NCBI GenBank assembly: GCA_029879605.1
Contig: JAOUQA010000154.1
Coordinates: 1-5,670 of the forward strand
DNA: 5,670 nt
Direction: 5' to 3'
Source: Gammaproteobacteria bacterium
GTDB lineage: Bacteria; Pseudomonadota; Gammaproteobacteria; SZUA-229
Part shown: positions 1-5,273 of the stretch, one piece after another
How positions within the stretch are numbered: the first letter of the stretch is position 1
How the letters are laid out: the number at the start of each line of letters is the position of its first letter
Program-made: the position numbers and the translations under genes
The notes under the pieces: generated by a model
The model's input: the letters and a program-made list of their open reading frames with translations, nothing else
Told to the model about the DNA's origin: nothing
Databases searched by the model: none

Positions 1-156
1 CACATTACAGTAAGCGAATTCCTTGCCTACCTGTTTTAGTGCTTCGACGGCGCGACTTGAAAAACCACACTGTGGAAACTGTGGTGTGCCCTTCATATAT
101 ATCATTACTTTATTGTTTTTTACCTGCTCGTCAATGCGATCCATTACATCAGCCAT
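1..156 (-). CDS. grxD: Monothiol glutaredoxin, Grx4 family (5' part only)
   Basis: This is the first 52 codons of a Grx4-type glutaredoxin; the gene runs off the left edge of the window. Seen: the N-terminus MADVMDRIDEQV, the strand and turn VMIYMKGTPQFPQ, and the monothiol active site CGFS with its cysteine at residue 30, followed by the helix SRAVEALKQVG. Lysine 22 of the MKGTP segment is the usual glutathione-contacting position. Family knowledge: CGFS glutaredoxins bind a glutathione-ligated [2Fe-2S] cluster with BolA-like partners and deliver clusters in the cytoplasm; they are poor disulfide reductases. Full-length proteins have about 105-115 residues, so roughly half is present. The ATG at 156 fits the family N-terminus and has an AGCAGG-like Shine-Dalgarno sequence 9 bases upstream. 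No overlapping partner lies upstream, and a 225-base gap separates it from the TlpA-like gene, so it probably has its own promoter. Confidence 0.93.
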   Translation of the reverse strand, partial: MADVMDRIDEQVKNNKVMIYMKGTPQFPQCGFSSRAVEALKQVGKEFAYCNV

Positions 157-192
157 ACTCAATACCTGCTCTAAATTAAATGTTGTACGAAG

Positions 193-221
193 ATTATCTG
201 TTTCCCCAAACAAAATAAACC
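193..221 (-). promoter_or_regulatory. Weak candidate promoter for grxD
   Basis: On the minus strand, GATAAT (193-198) matches the -10 consensus at 5 of 6 positions. With a 17-base spacer, the -35 position falls on GGTTTA (216-221), which is a poor match. It would give a leader of about 30 bases before the grxD ATG, which is a sensible length. An inverted repeat (201-207 and 234-240) overlaps it. The call rests on the -10 element and its position only. Confidence 0.3.
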
Positions 222-240
222 CACCATATCAACGGGGAAA
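201..240. repeat. Inverted repeat upstream of grxD
   Basis: TTTCCCC (201-207) and GGGGAAA (234-240) are perfect 7-base complements separated by 26 bases. One arm lies between the candidate -10 and -35 of grxD and the other just upstream of the -35. It could be a stem-loop in a longer transcript or a pair of operator half-sites. The A/T-rich flanks next to CC and GG loosely recall IscR type 2 sites, but the spacing does not fit that motif, so no regulator is assigned. Confidence 0.35.
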
Positions 241-280
241 TTGCATAATGGGGATCCATTTCGCCTTTTCAAGGTTTTAT

Positions 281-301
281 GATCAATATTCTGCTGCAAC
301 C
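281..301. repeat. Direct repeat, grxD-side copy
   Basis: This stretch matches 5279-5299 in the same orientation at 20 of 21 positions, with the first 18 bases identical (GATCAATATTCTGCTGCA). The other copy is the 3' end of the amidotransferase gene, where on the minus strand it encodes LQQNID. Here it lies outside any supported gene. The two copies start 4998 bases apart and enclose the rhodanese, sensor, microprotein, DUF302 and TlpA genes. An attachment-site duplication or a remnant of the amidotransferase 3' end would both explain it. Confidence 0.65.
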
Positions 302-318
302 GGTATCGCCATAGACCA

Positions 319-339
319 GGGCTTATTGCACTGAAGCCC
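319..339 (-). terminator. Possible terminator hairpin after the TlpA-like gene
   Basis: GGGCTT and AAGCCC form a perfect 6-bp stem with a 9-base loop, 42 bases past the stop of the TlpA-like gene. No run of T follows on either strand, so it is not a classical intrinsic terminator. It may instead stabilise a 3' end or be chance. Confidence 0.3.
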
Positions 340-381
340 ATTAAGAAATAACTAGGAATATTGATATAAGAAATGCAACAA

Positions 382-882
382 CTAGATTCCCGCGTACTCT
401 GCGGAGGCTCTTTTTCCCTCGACATAATCTTCCAGATTTTTCTGGGTAACGATACCTACCTCACCCGCCACCGCCTTTCCATAAGGGTCAAGGATATAGG
501 TAGCCGGCAAAGCGGGTACCGGACCAAGTGGTGTCACAGGGACAGGTTCAGTCCGCAAAACAGGGTATGGAATCGAGTTCTCTGCAACAAAGGCCTTCAA
601 TCTCTCCGGGCTAATTGTCTCAAAGTTAATACCGACAACGGCGATATCACCTTCTTTATGAGCCTCATGCAGCGAGATAAGATCAGGCAACTCTTTCCGG
701 CAGGTCATACACCAGGTCGCCCAGTAATTAACAATTACCCACTTACCTTTATATTGCTCCAGTGACTGCATCTGCCCATCGATATCGGGCAACTGATAGT
801 CAACCGCCCATGACGGCATAAGTAAAAATAAATTCGTCAGCAATAGTAATAATAAGACCGCAAATTGTTTTTTTATCATCAT
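382..882 (-). CDS. Exported TlpA/ResA-type thioredoxin-fold oxidoreductase
   Basis: A 166-residue thiol-disulfide oxidoreductase predicted to act in the periplasm. Seen: a signal peptide (K4-K5, hydrophobic core 7-21, probable cleavage after SWA at 24-26); the strand VIVNYWATW leading into the active site CMTC (C58, C61); the region VVGINFE near 82-88; the cis-proline loop ALPATYI with P126; and ILDPYGK after it. The segment before the cis-proline is rich in Pro-Val (about 112-126). Family members keep exported cysteines reduced, mainly for cytochrome c maturation or specific client proteins. No cytochrome gene is in view; the upstream neighbour is a cysteine-paired DUF302 protein, a plausible client (inference). 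The gap to that neighbour is 83 bases and holds a strong hairpin. Two ATGs are adjacent: GGAG lies 4 bases before the first (882) and 7 before the second (879), so 879 is equally or more likely. Confidence 0.9.
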   Translation of the reverse strand: MMIKKQFAVLLLLLLTNLFLLMPSWAVDYQLPDIDGQMQSLEQYKGKWVIVNYWATWCMTCRKELPDLISLHEAHKEGDIAVVGINFETISPERLKAFVAENSIPYPVLRTEPVPVTPLGPVPALPATYILDPYGKAVAGEVGIVTQKNLEDYVEGKRASAEYAGI

Positions 883-886
883 GATA

Positions 887-892
887 CTCCGC
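887..892 (-). promoter_or_regulatory. Ribosome binding site of the TlpA-like gene
   Basis: GCGGAG on the minus strand sits 4 bases before the ATG at 882 and 7 before the ATG at 879. The spacing favours the second ATG, removing one methionine from the predicted protein. Its CGGAG core is complementary to CTCCG at the foot of the hairpin at 904-943, so the two could in principle pair. Confidence 0.6.
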
Positions 893-903
893 TAGTCACA
901 GCA

Positions 904-943
904 CTTCGGCGGATTTGTAATTGTTACTACAAATCCGCCGGAG
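904..943 (-). terminator. Strong intergenic hairpin between the DUF302 and TlpA-like genes
   Basis: CGGCGGATTTGTA (907-919) and TACAAATCCGCCG (928-940) are perfect complements: a 13-bp stem with an 8-base loop, extended by C-G, T-A and a T-G wobble at 904-906/941-943. It starts 23 bases after the DUF302 stop and ends 12 bases before the Shine-Dalgarno sequence of the next gene. No T-run follows in the direction of transcription. A partial terminator, or a 3'-end stabiliser that lets the DUF302 message accumulate above that of the TlpA gene, fits better than a full stop. The hairpin itself is certain; its role is inferred. Confidence 0.7.
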
Positions 944-965
944 GGAAACTAACAACCCCGCTTAA

Positions 966-2426
966 TTAATATGGCAGCATATTAATAATCTTACGTTGTG
1001 GTGCGTTCAACGTAATACCCAGATTGACATCCAGTGCAGCAGCGACGATCTTCTGCAGATCAGAATTAATAATTCCGGGAATCGCCGCAAATTTTGCTTT
1101 ATCGGCATCCGAAATATCTGCAAACAATGCACCCAACATAAATGATGGATCCAGGTAGCTGATCACCAGTTTATTACCACCATCAATAATCTTGACGGTA
1201 ATTTCACAGGGCAGTGCGTTCACATGATGCAACCCGGTACCCATAGCCATCTTGGCATACTTGGGTGAACATGCTTCGATAATGTGGTTCTTGCCTGGAA
1301 TGGTGATTGGTGCGGTACGAGCAGAGCGCCAGCTAGATTTAGGACTCAGGATGCTGTCCAGTGTATCACCATCAGAATTGATCACTGTTGGATGCGTACC
1401 AGCGTCAGCATTACCGTGAATACTCATGGTATTGATAATAGTCTGGGCAACCTTTTTAGATTCAGCCTCGGTGAACACGCCACCATCCTGCTTGGTGTAG
1501 GTCATGTGCAAATAAGGGGAATCCAGTGGAGATGCATCAACTGCGGCAATAATATCCTCAACTGAGTTATACACTGGGCCAATCTTCTGATCCATTGCCT
1601 TTGTTTCTGGATCAAACTCTGCCAGTGCCGCATTAATAATGGCGACGATCTCGGCCTTGACCTGTGGCGGCATTGCATACAGTGCGTCAGCAAAAGCGGG
1701 ATCCTGCATGTCTGCACTGAACAGCACGTCACTGAAGAACAGGGTAAAAATTGCTGATGGGTCAAGCATATCTACATAGATGTGCTGGTCATCGTTCCAC
1801 ACTGATACCTCACAAGGCAACGCTGGTGCATGCGCCCAACCATTAACAACTTTTCTATCACCAATAATGGGGTCAACGCCCATTGCCATTGATGCATATT
1901 TCTTGTTACAGAATTCAATGACATTGCCTTTCTTGGTATTGGCGGGAGTCACCACACCCGTTTCAACATAGGTTGCATCCGTTGGATCAATTGGATCAGG
2001 AGAGGGAATCGCTATAACATTGTGATCAATTTCTTCATCACTGCAGACCAGTGTGTTCAGGCATTCTTCACTGGTGCCACCAAGTTTCCAGTCAATACCC
2101 TTAATGACATCACTACCTAAAGTATCGGCCTCCCTGATTCTGGCCACATAGGTTGCAATCGCCAGTGAAGCAGCCCGTGCCTTGGCATAGGTGGCTTTAT
2201 AATCTATTTCACCTTTCACCCTAACGACAGGCACCTTAGCAACACGACTGAAGGGTGTCATACTGCCAAAACCATGGCTCCTGGCTGCATTATCATCAGC
2301 GGCAATCACTGATGTGGCACCCATGGTCATGGCTAAACCCAGTACAGCACCACCATACAGCGCCTTTTTCACCCAATGCCCGATACGGGAAGTAGATCGA
2401 TTATTTGCCTCATTTAAGTTTTTCAT
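966..2426 (-). CDS. Exported protein with two DUF302-like repeats
   Basis: A 486-residue predicted exported protein of unknown function. Seen: a long N-terminus with K20-K21, a hydrophobic stretch at about 22-42 and likely cleavage after IAA (41-43). Two related segments follow, at about 169-236 and 381-438. Each has an (I/V)IE-x-C opening, KYA-x-MAMG, then LPCE(V/I), a beta-rich stretch, and LDPS followed by a hydrophobic helix. This is the core pattern I know from DUF302 (PF03625), normally a single compact domain; here two are joined by about 145 residues. The mature protein has six cysteines in three pairs: C122/C128, C173/C205 and C386/C407. The first repeat carries a longer insert between MAMG and LPCE. 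The ATG at 2426 is chosen because GGAG lies 8 bases upstream; the frame could be extended to a TTG at 2462, but that overlaps the preceding small gene and spoils the signal peptide. Likely cotranscribed with the genes on both sides. Confidence 0.82.
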   Translation of the reverse strand: MKNLNEANNRSTSRIGHWVKKALYGGAVLGLAMTMGATSVIAADDNAARSHGFGSMTPFSRVAKVPVVRVKGEIDYKATYAKARAASLAIATYVARIREADTLGSDVIKGIDWKLGGTSEECLNTLVCSDEEIDHNVIAIPSPDPIDPTDATYVETGVVTPANTKKGNVIEFCNKKYASMAMGVDPIIGDRKVVNGWAHAPALPCEVSVWNDDQHIYVDMLDPSAIFTLFFSDVLFSADMQDPAFADALYAMPPQVKAEIVAIINAALAEFDPETKAMDQKIGPVYNSVEDIIAAVDASPLDSPYLHMTYTKQDGGVFTEAESKKVAQTIINTMSIHGNADAGTHPTVINSDGDTLDSILSPKSSWRSARTAPITIPGKNHIIEACSPKYAKMAMGTGLHHVNALPCEITVKIIDGGNKLVISYLDPSFMLGALFADISDADKAKFAAIPGIINSDLQKIVAAALDVNLGITLNAPQRKIINMLPY

Positions 2427-2434
2427 CTCATTTT

Positions 2435-2438
2435 CTCC
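2435..2438 (-). promoter_or_regulatory. Ribosome binding site fixing the DUF302 gene start
   Basis: GGAG on the minus strand, 8 bases before the ATG at 2426. It decides for that ATG over the upstream in-frame TTG at 2462. Confidence 0.75.
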
Positions 2439-2458
2439 AGAATTATAAATTTTTTGTT

Positions 2459-2611
2459 TCAATTCAAGCCATTAACAATGTCAAAATACAAAGAGGTGAG
2501 CACCGCCAAAATAAAACCAGCACACAAGGCATATTCCAGAAAATGCTCAGCATGAAAAATTGTTATTGCCCTCCTGTTAACCTGTTTTTTAGCAACTAAT
2601 TTATTCATCAT
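2459..2611 (-). CDS. Small single-span membrane protein, 50 residues
   Basis: An unrecognised microprotein directly upstream of the DUF302 gene. Seen: start MMNKLVAKKQVNRRA, strongly basic; then a hydrophobic stretch at about 27-43 (YALCAGFILAVLTSLYF) that can span the membrane once, with one cysteine (C30); and a short tail ending NGLN. The positive N-terminus suggests it faces the cytoplasm. It has a good ribosome binding site (GAGG, 5 bases before the first ATG) and its stop lies 32 bases before the DUF302 ATG, as expected within an operon. Two adjacent ATGs (2611, 2608) are possible starts. A second frame across the same bases (ATG in the HAEH region) is also open, but its nearest AGGAGG is 16 bases away, too far. 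No homology is claimed; coding status rests on the binding site, the composition and the spacing. Confidence 0.6.
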   Translation of the reverse strand: MMNKLVAKKQVNRRAITIFHAEHFLEYALCAGFILAVLTSLYFDIVNGLN

Positions 2612-2700
2612 TTTTGCCTCTATACATCAAGAAAAACACAACATTTATTTCAATGCTGTAGCTAAGCTAAACGGGCTGCGGACAAATTTCCAGTAACTTG

Positions 2701-2785
2701 TTCGTCAAAATTCGTGCGATTGAAAACAAATCAATACACATATAAATCAGATGTTTACAAGAACAAAAATGGGTGTTTTGACGAA
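2701..2785. repeat. Long-spaced inverted repeat, possible operator pair
   Basis: TTCGTCAAAA (2701-2710) and TTTTGACGAA (2776-2785) are perfect 10-base complements. Their centres are 75 bases apart, close to seven helical turns, and the symmetry point (2743) falls in the -10 of the weak promoter candidate. The arrangement could let a dimeric regulator bind both sides and loop the DNA. A 10-base match at this distance somewhere in 5.7 kb is not improbable by chance, so the position is the main argument. Confidence 0.35.
2739..2766 (-). promoter_or_regulatory. Weak candidate promoter for the microprotein-DUF302-TlpA genes
   Basis: On the minus strand, TTGTTC (2761-2766) and TATATG (2739-2744) are spaced by 16 bases. 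They match the sigma-70 boxes at 3 and 4 of 6 positions. The leader to the microprotein ATG would be about 120 bases. Nothing better was seen in the gap. Confidence 0.25.
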
Positions 2786-2874
2786 AAATAACAGGAACAA
2801 ACAGGTGGCATCCAGCCTATCGAGCAAAGCAGGAAATTAGATCAGGTAAATGACTATCACTATCGGGCAATAGC

Positions 2875-4695
2875 TTATCTAGATTTGACTTTTACCCTGG
2901 AAATGAGCTGGCGTAATTCAGCCAGCATGGTTTTCAGTTTTTCCTGTGATGGCTGCGCCTTTTGGCCCATTGCCCTCAGGACAAACTCAGCGGTATCAAT
3001 AACGCGTTGACAACGTGGATTTTTGGGACAGCTCTCGACATTCAGGTATTTATCCAGGGTTCGTGTTGTCGGTGTCGACTTATCGATGTAAACCTGCCAG
3101 ATTCTACTTTCTTCCGCCAGGTCCAGTTTATTCCTGCCCAGGTCATGCTCCCAGCAGGCTAGTGCGGTACACATAACATTGACACACTGCTCACGCAGCA
3201 CAGCCTTCTCATCATCTGATTCTGAATACAGCGAACCCAAGGGCCCCATCATCAATCCGGGATTTTTTCTAGCCAGTTCAAGTATGCTATTAAGTGATTC
3301 CTCAACAACCTCCATCCTTTGCGAGCTATGCCTGTCATTGCTCACCGGGTTCAGCGCTATCGCAAAACCGGATTCACCCATTATATCCAGTAGATGAATA
3401 ACAGCCTTACACTTAACCCTCTCTCCATCATTACGAATGCAATGTAATTCAGCCTGCAGTTTCTGGAAAACCGAGTCACTCATCAAACGATCAATATCAT
3501 CAGCAAACAGGTCTTTTGAATCCATATCGCTCATTTCATCATATGAATATCCAAATAAATCTATCGCCGTTCTATTAAAGTAAACAACCTCATTGACGTT
3601 GCCAAAATAAAGGATGGCACTATCATCGAGATCGAGCAGCTGCAACAAGCGGTTTTGTGAATCGCGGAGTTCATCAGTTCTAGCCCTTACCTGGTTTGCC
3701 ATCGCGTTAAAACTCGATGCAAGTTGGTAAAACTCTCTCAAACCCGTCTTATTCACATCATGATCAAGTTCACCCTTAGCCATTCGTTCCATATCCTTTG
3801 TCATTCGACTCACTGGCACAAAAAGAAACCGATGAAACAACCACAAAGCAAATAACAGCGTCACCATCGACAATAGTAAAAAACCACTAATAGTTACTAT
3901 CTTGGTCTCTTCCATTTCCCTGTTCAGTCTTTCGACATTCTCATAGCCAACCAATCTGAATGCCGGTTGCCCATCAGAAGTCAGCAATTCATATTCAACC
4001 GGTAAAAATCCAGCAATATCACCCTGTTTGCTCTCACTCACCAGTTTTCCGTCAATCGAAAAAACATTAACGGGTGTTCGGGTAATCTTGCCAATATCAG
4101 GAAGGTTAAATACAGGGTCAACAATCACCTCCAGAAAACCGCGTAACCGCAACCCTCCAACCGGCACCACCGTTGAATACAACGGCCCACGAGATGATGA
4201 CCAGAGACCATCCACTGCCTTAAGACGTGCTACACCTTCACGTTGTTTGATTATTCCACCCAGATAGGGCGTTAAATGTTTATCCAGTCCGCTTACACCG
4301 CGACTACTTTCAGCAATCAAATTTAATTCAAGATCGTATACTCGAACCCCAACCAGGTTTATTTTTGAAACACCGACAAAACCATTAATAAAAGGATCAT
4401 TGAGCAATGCAATGAGTAACTCACGCCCATCAGGATTACCAACAGCATCGACAGCTTTTACCAGTTCAGCACTATTACCCAACTTCATACCAAGGTCAAA
4501 AGTATAGTTCCTGGTTGCCTTGAGCATTTCATGCGAGGCCACTTCAATAACGCGGGACAGGCTGTTTACCTGTGCATCCAGTGCCGATTGCCTAAAGTAG
4601 TTACCTGCAAAAAGCGAGAGCACAATCGCAACTGCAGCAATCATCATGAAAATAAAAACAGTAATTGTTCTAATGGAGAGTTTTTCTATTCGCAT
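2875..4695 (-). CDS. Membrane sensor: periplasmic domain, HAMP, PAS and a non-enzymatic C-terminal domain
   Basis: A 606-residue inner-membrane sensor-like protein. Seen: membrane segment 1 at about 10-31; a periplasmic domain at about 32-264, with alternating strands and a G-x-L-x-V pattern that suggests a Cache-type ligand domain; membrane segment 2 at about 266-289; HAMP at about 287-342 (P294 and KGEL-D, then EFYQLASSFNAMA); and PAS at about 345-450 (FNRTAIDLFGYSYDEM). No histidine-kinase, GGDEF, EAL or methyl-accepting region follows. Instead residues about 500-577 form a domain with ALACWEHDLG, KLDLAEES-x-IW, TRTLDKYL and PKNPR, which I recall from other bacterial PAS proteins with no established function. 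Cysteines are frequent there (C504, C509, C514, C556, C562). The gene begins 42 bases after the rhodanese stop, with no clear Shine-Dalgarno sequence (CCTGACGC before the ATG) but an in-frame stop just upstream, so this ATG is the first available start. Probably cotranscribed with the rhodanese. Confidence 0.85.
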   Translation of the reverse strand: MRIEKLSIRTITVFIFMMIAAVAIVLSLFAGNYFRQSALDAQVNSLSRVIEVASHEMLKATRNYTFDLGMKLGNSAELVKAVDAVGNPDGRELLIALLNDPFINGFVGVSKINLVGVRVYDLELNLIAESSRGVSGLDKHLTPYLGGIIKQREGVARLKAVDGLWSSSRGPLYSTVVPVGGLRLRGFLEVIVDPVFNLPDIGKITRTPVNVFSIDGKLVSESKQGDIAGFLPVEYELLTSDGQPAFRLVGYENVERLNREMEETKIVTISGFLLLSMVTLLFALWLFHRFLFVPVSRMTKDMERMAKGELDHDVNKTGLREFYQLASSFNAMANQVRARTDELRDSQNRLLQLLDLDDSAILYFGNVNEVVYFNRTAIDLFGYSYDEMSDMDSKDLFADDIDRLMSDSVFQKLQAELHCIRNDGERVKCKAVIHLLDIMGESGFAIALNPVSNDRHSSQRMEVVEESLNSILELARKNPGLMMGPLGSLYSESDDEKAVLREQCVNVMCTALACWEHDLGRNKLDLAEESRIWQVYIDKSTPTTRTLDKYLNVESCPKNPRCQRVIDTAEFVLRAMGQKAQPSQEKLKTMLAELRQLISRVKVKSR

Positions 4696-4737
4696 GCGTC
4701 AGGAATTTCTAAACAAGATGATGTTCTGGCAACACAA

Positions 4738-5169
4738 TCAGTCACTGATCACAGGTAGACGTTTCTCTGTCCACTCGTTCCAGCCACCTCGAAACCAGAA
4801 GATATTTTTATAACCCCAGTCGAGCGCCTTTGTTACAGCATCCGCACTTCTAAGACAGCGAACACCATTACAGTAGAAAAGCACAGGCTTGGTTTTATCC
4901 GGTGCGAGCATCTCCAGTGACTGCTGGTTCATATCCGTATTCAAAAGGTTGACTGCACCTTCGATATGTCCCTTGGCGTATTCAGTCTTCTTGCGCGAAT
5001 CAATCACAATAAGATCAGGATTTAGCAGGATCAGCTCGATCACCTCTTCGGCACTCACCGCAATGGCGCCCGCCACATTTTCCGGCGCGATCGGTTTTGA
5101 ATCCGCCCACAGCTCGGCTGTAAACAGTATTAGAAAACAGGCAACTATCTTTTGAAGCTTAAACAGCAT
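4738..5169 (-). CDS. Exported single-domain rhodanese-like sulfurtransferase
   Basis: A 143-residue protein carrying one rhodanese domain. Seen: signal peptide 1-22 (K4, K7, hydrophobic core 8-18, cleavage after LWA); the domain start AVSAEEVIEL; VIDSRKKTEYAKGHIEGAVN (55-74), holding the CH2A-type DSR and GHI-x-GA motifs; the active-site loop FYCNGVRCLRS with catalytic C100 and a second cysteine C105; then GYKNIFWFRGGWNEW. Rhodaneses form a persulfide on the catalytic cysteine and pass sulfur to thiols or cyanide; a periplasmic location implies an envelope sulfur donor or acceptor. The six-residue loop C-NGVRC is of the sulfur-active size, not the longer loop of Cdc25-type phosphatases. GGTGG lies 6 bases before the ATG, and a promoter candidate sits 37 bases upstream. 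It heads a likely two-gene operon with the HAMP-PAS sensor. Confidence 0.9.
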   Translation of the reverse strand: MLFKLQKIVACFLILFTAELWADSKPIAPENVAGAIAVSAEEVIELILLNPDLIVIDSRKKTEYAKGHIEGAVNLLNTDMNQQSLEMLAPDKTKPVLFYCNGVRCLRSADAVTKALDWGYKNIFWFRGGWNEWTEKRLPVISD

Positions 5170-5205
5170 AGAAAACCACCATGCCCATAGAACGTCCGTT
5201 TCAGA

Positions 5206-5235
5206 AGTATAACTGGATATTCATTAAAACCACAA
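5206..5235 (-). promoter_or_regulatory. Candidate sigma-70 promoter for the rhodanese-sensor operon
   Basis: On the minus strand TTGTGG (5230-5235) and TATACT (5206-5211) are separated by 18 bases. The -10 matches the consensus at 5 of 6 positions and the -35 at 3 of 6. The predicted start near 5199 leaves a 30-base leader ending in the GGTGG binding site. It is the best promoter-like signal in the window. Confidence 0.5.
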
Positions 5236-5246
5236 ATTCATGAAGG

Positions 5247-5271
5247 AAAATGAGGATGCGACTCAACCTCA
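5247..5271 (-). terminator. Weak terminator-like hairpin after the amidotransferase gene
   Basis: TGAGG (5267-5271) and CCTCA (5251-5255) form a 5-bp stem with an 11-base loop, starting 2 bases after the stop codon and followed by TTTTCC. The stem is short and the T-run brief, so termination would be partial at best. Confidence 0.3.
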
Positions 5272-5273
5272 AT

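Larger units (their letters stand above)
2612..2874. other. Intergenic region between the sensor and microprotein genes
   Basis: This gap of 263 bases is A/T-rich and holds no supported gene. It contains the inverted repeat pair 2701-2710/2776-2785, a weak promoter candidate on the minus strand, the ribosome binding site GAGG at 2617-2620 for the microprotein, and a small odd palindrome TAGCTAAGCTA at 2659-2669. I see no convincing terminator after the sensor gene, so some read-through into the downstream genes is possible. Confidence 0.6.

Noticed and set aside
194..259. A 21-codon minus-strand frame (MDPHYAISPLIWWVYFVWGNR) with AAGG 4 bases before its ATG
   Set aside because: Too short to tell from chance, although it is hydrophobic and has a possible binding site. 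It also overlaps the probable grxD promoter region.
171..425. An 84-codon minus-strand frame between the TlpA-like and grxD genes that contains LQQNID
   Set aside because: It overlaps the end of the TlpA-like gene, shows no coherent protein character, and the LQQNID part is explained by the direct repeat shared with the asnO 3' end.
2427..2462. TTG start at 2462 adding 12 residues to the DUF302 protein
   Set aside because: GGAG is correctly placed for the ATG at 2426; the extension overlaps the stop of the microprotein gene and lengthens an already long signal peptide n-region.
2405..2599. A 64-codon plus-strand frame across the microprotein locus
   Set aside because: It is antisense to the better-supported minus-strand microprotein and the start of the DUF302 gene, and has no recognisable features.
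2803..2820. A sigma-54-like GGTGGCATCC motif in the gap below the sensor gene
   Set aside because: The GC of a -12 element is not at the required distance from the GG, so the motif fails the sigma-54 spacing.
2853..2874. CTAT/ATAG repeats just after the sensor gene stop, as a terminator
   Set aside because: Only a 4-bp stem with no following T-run; not enough for a terminator call.
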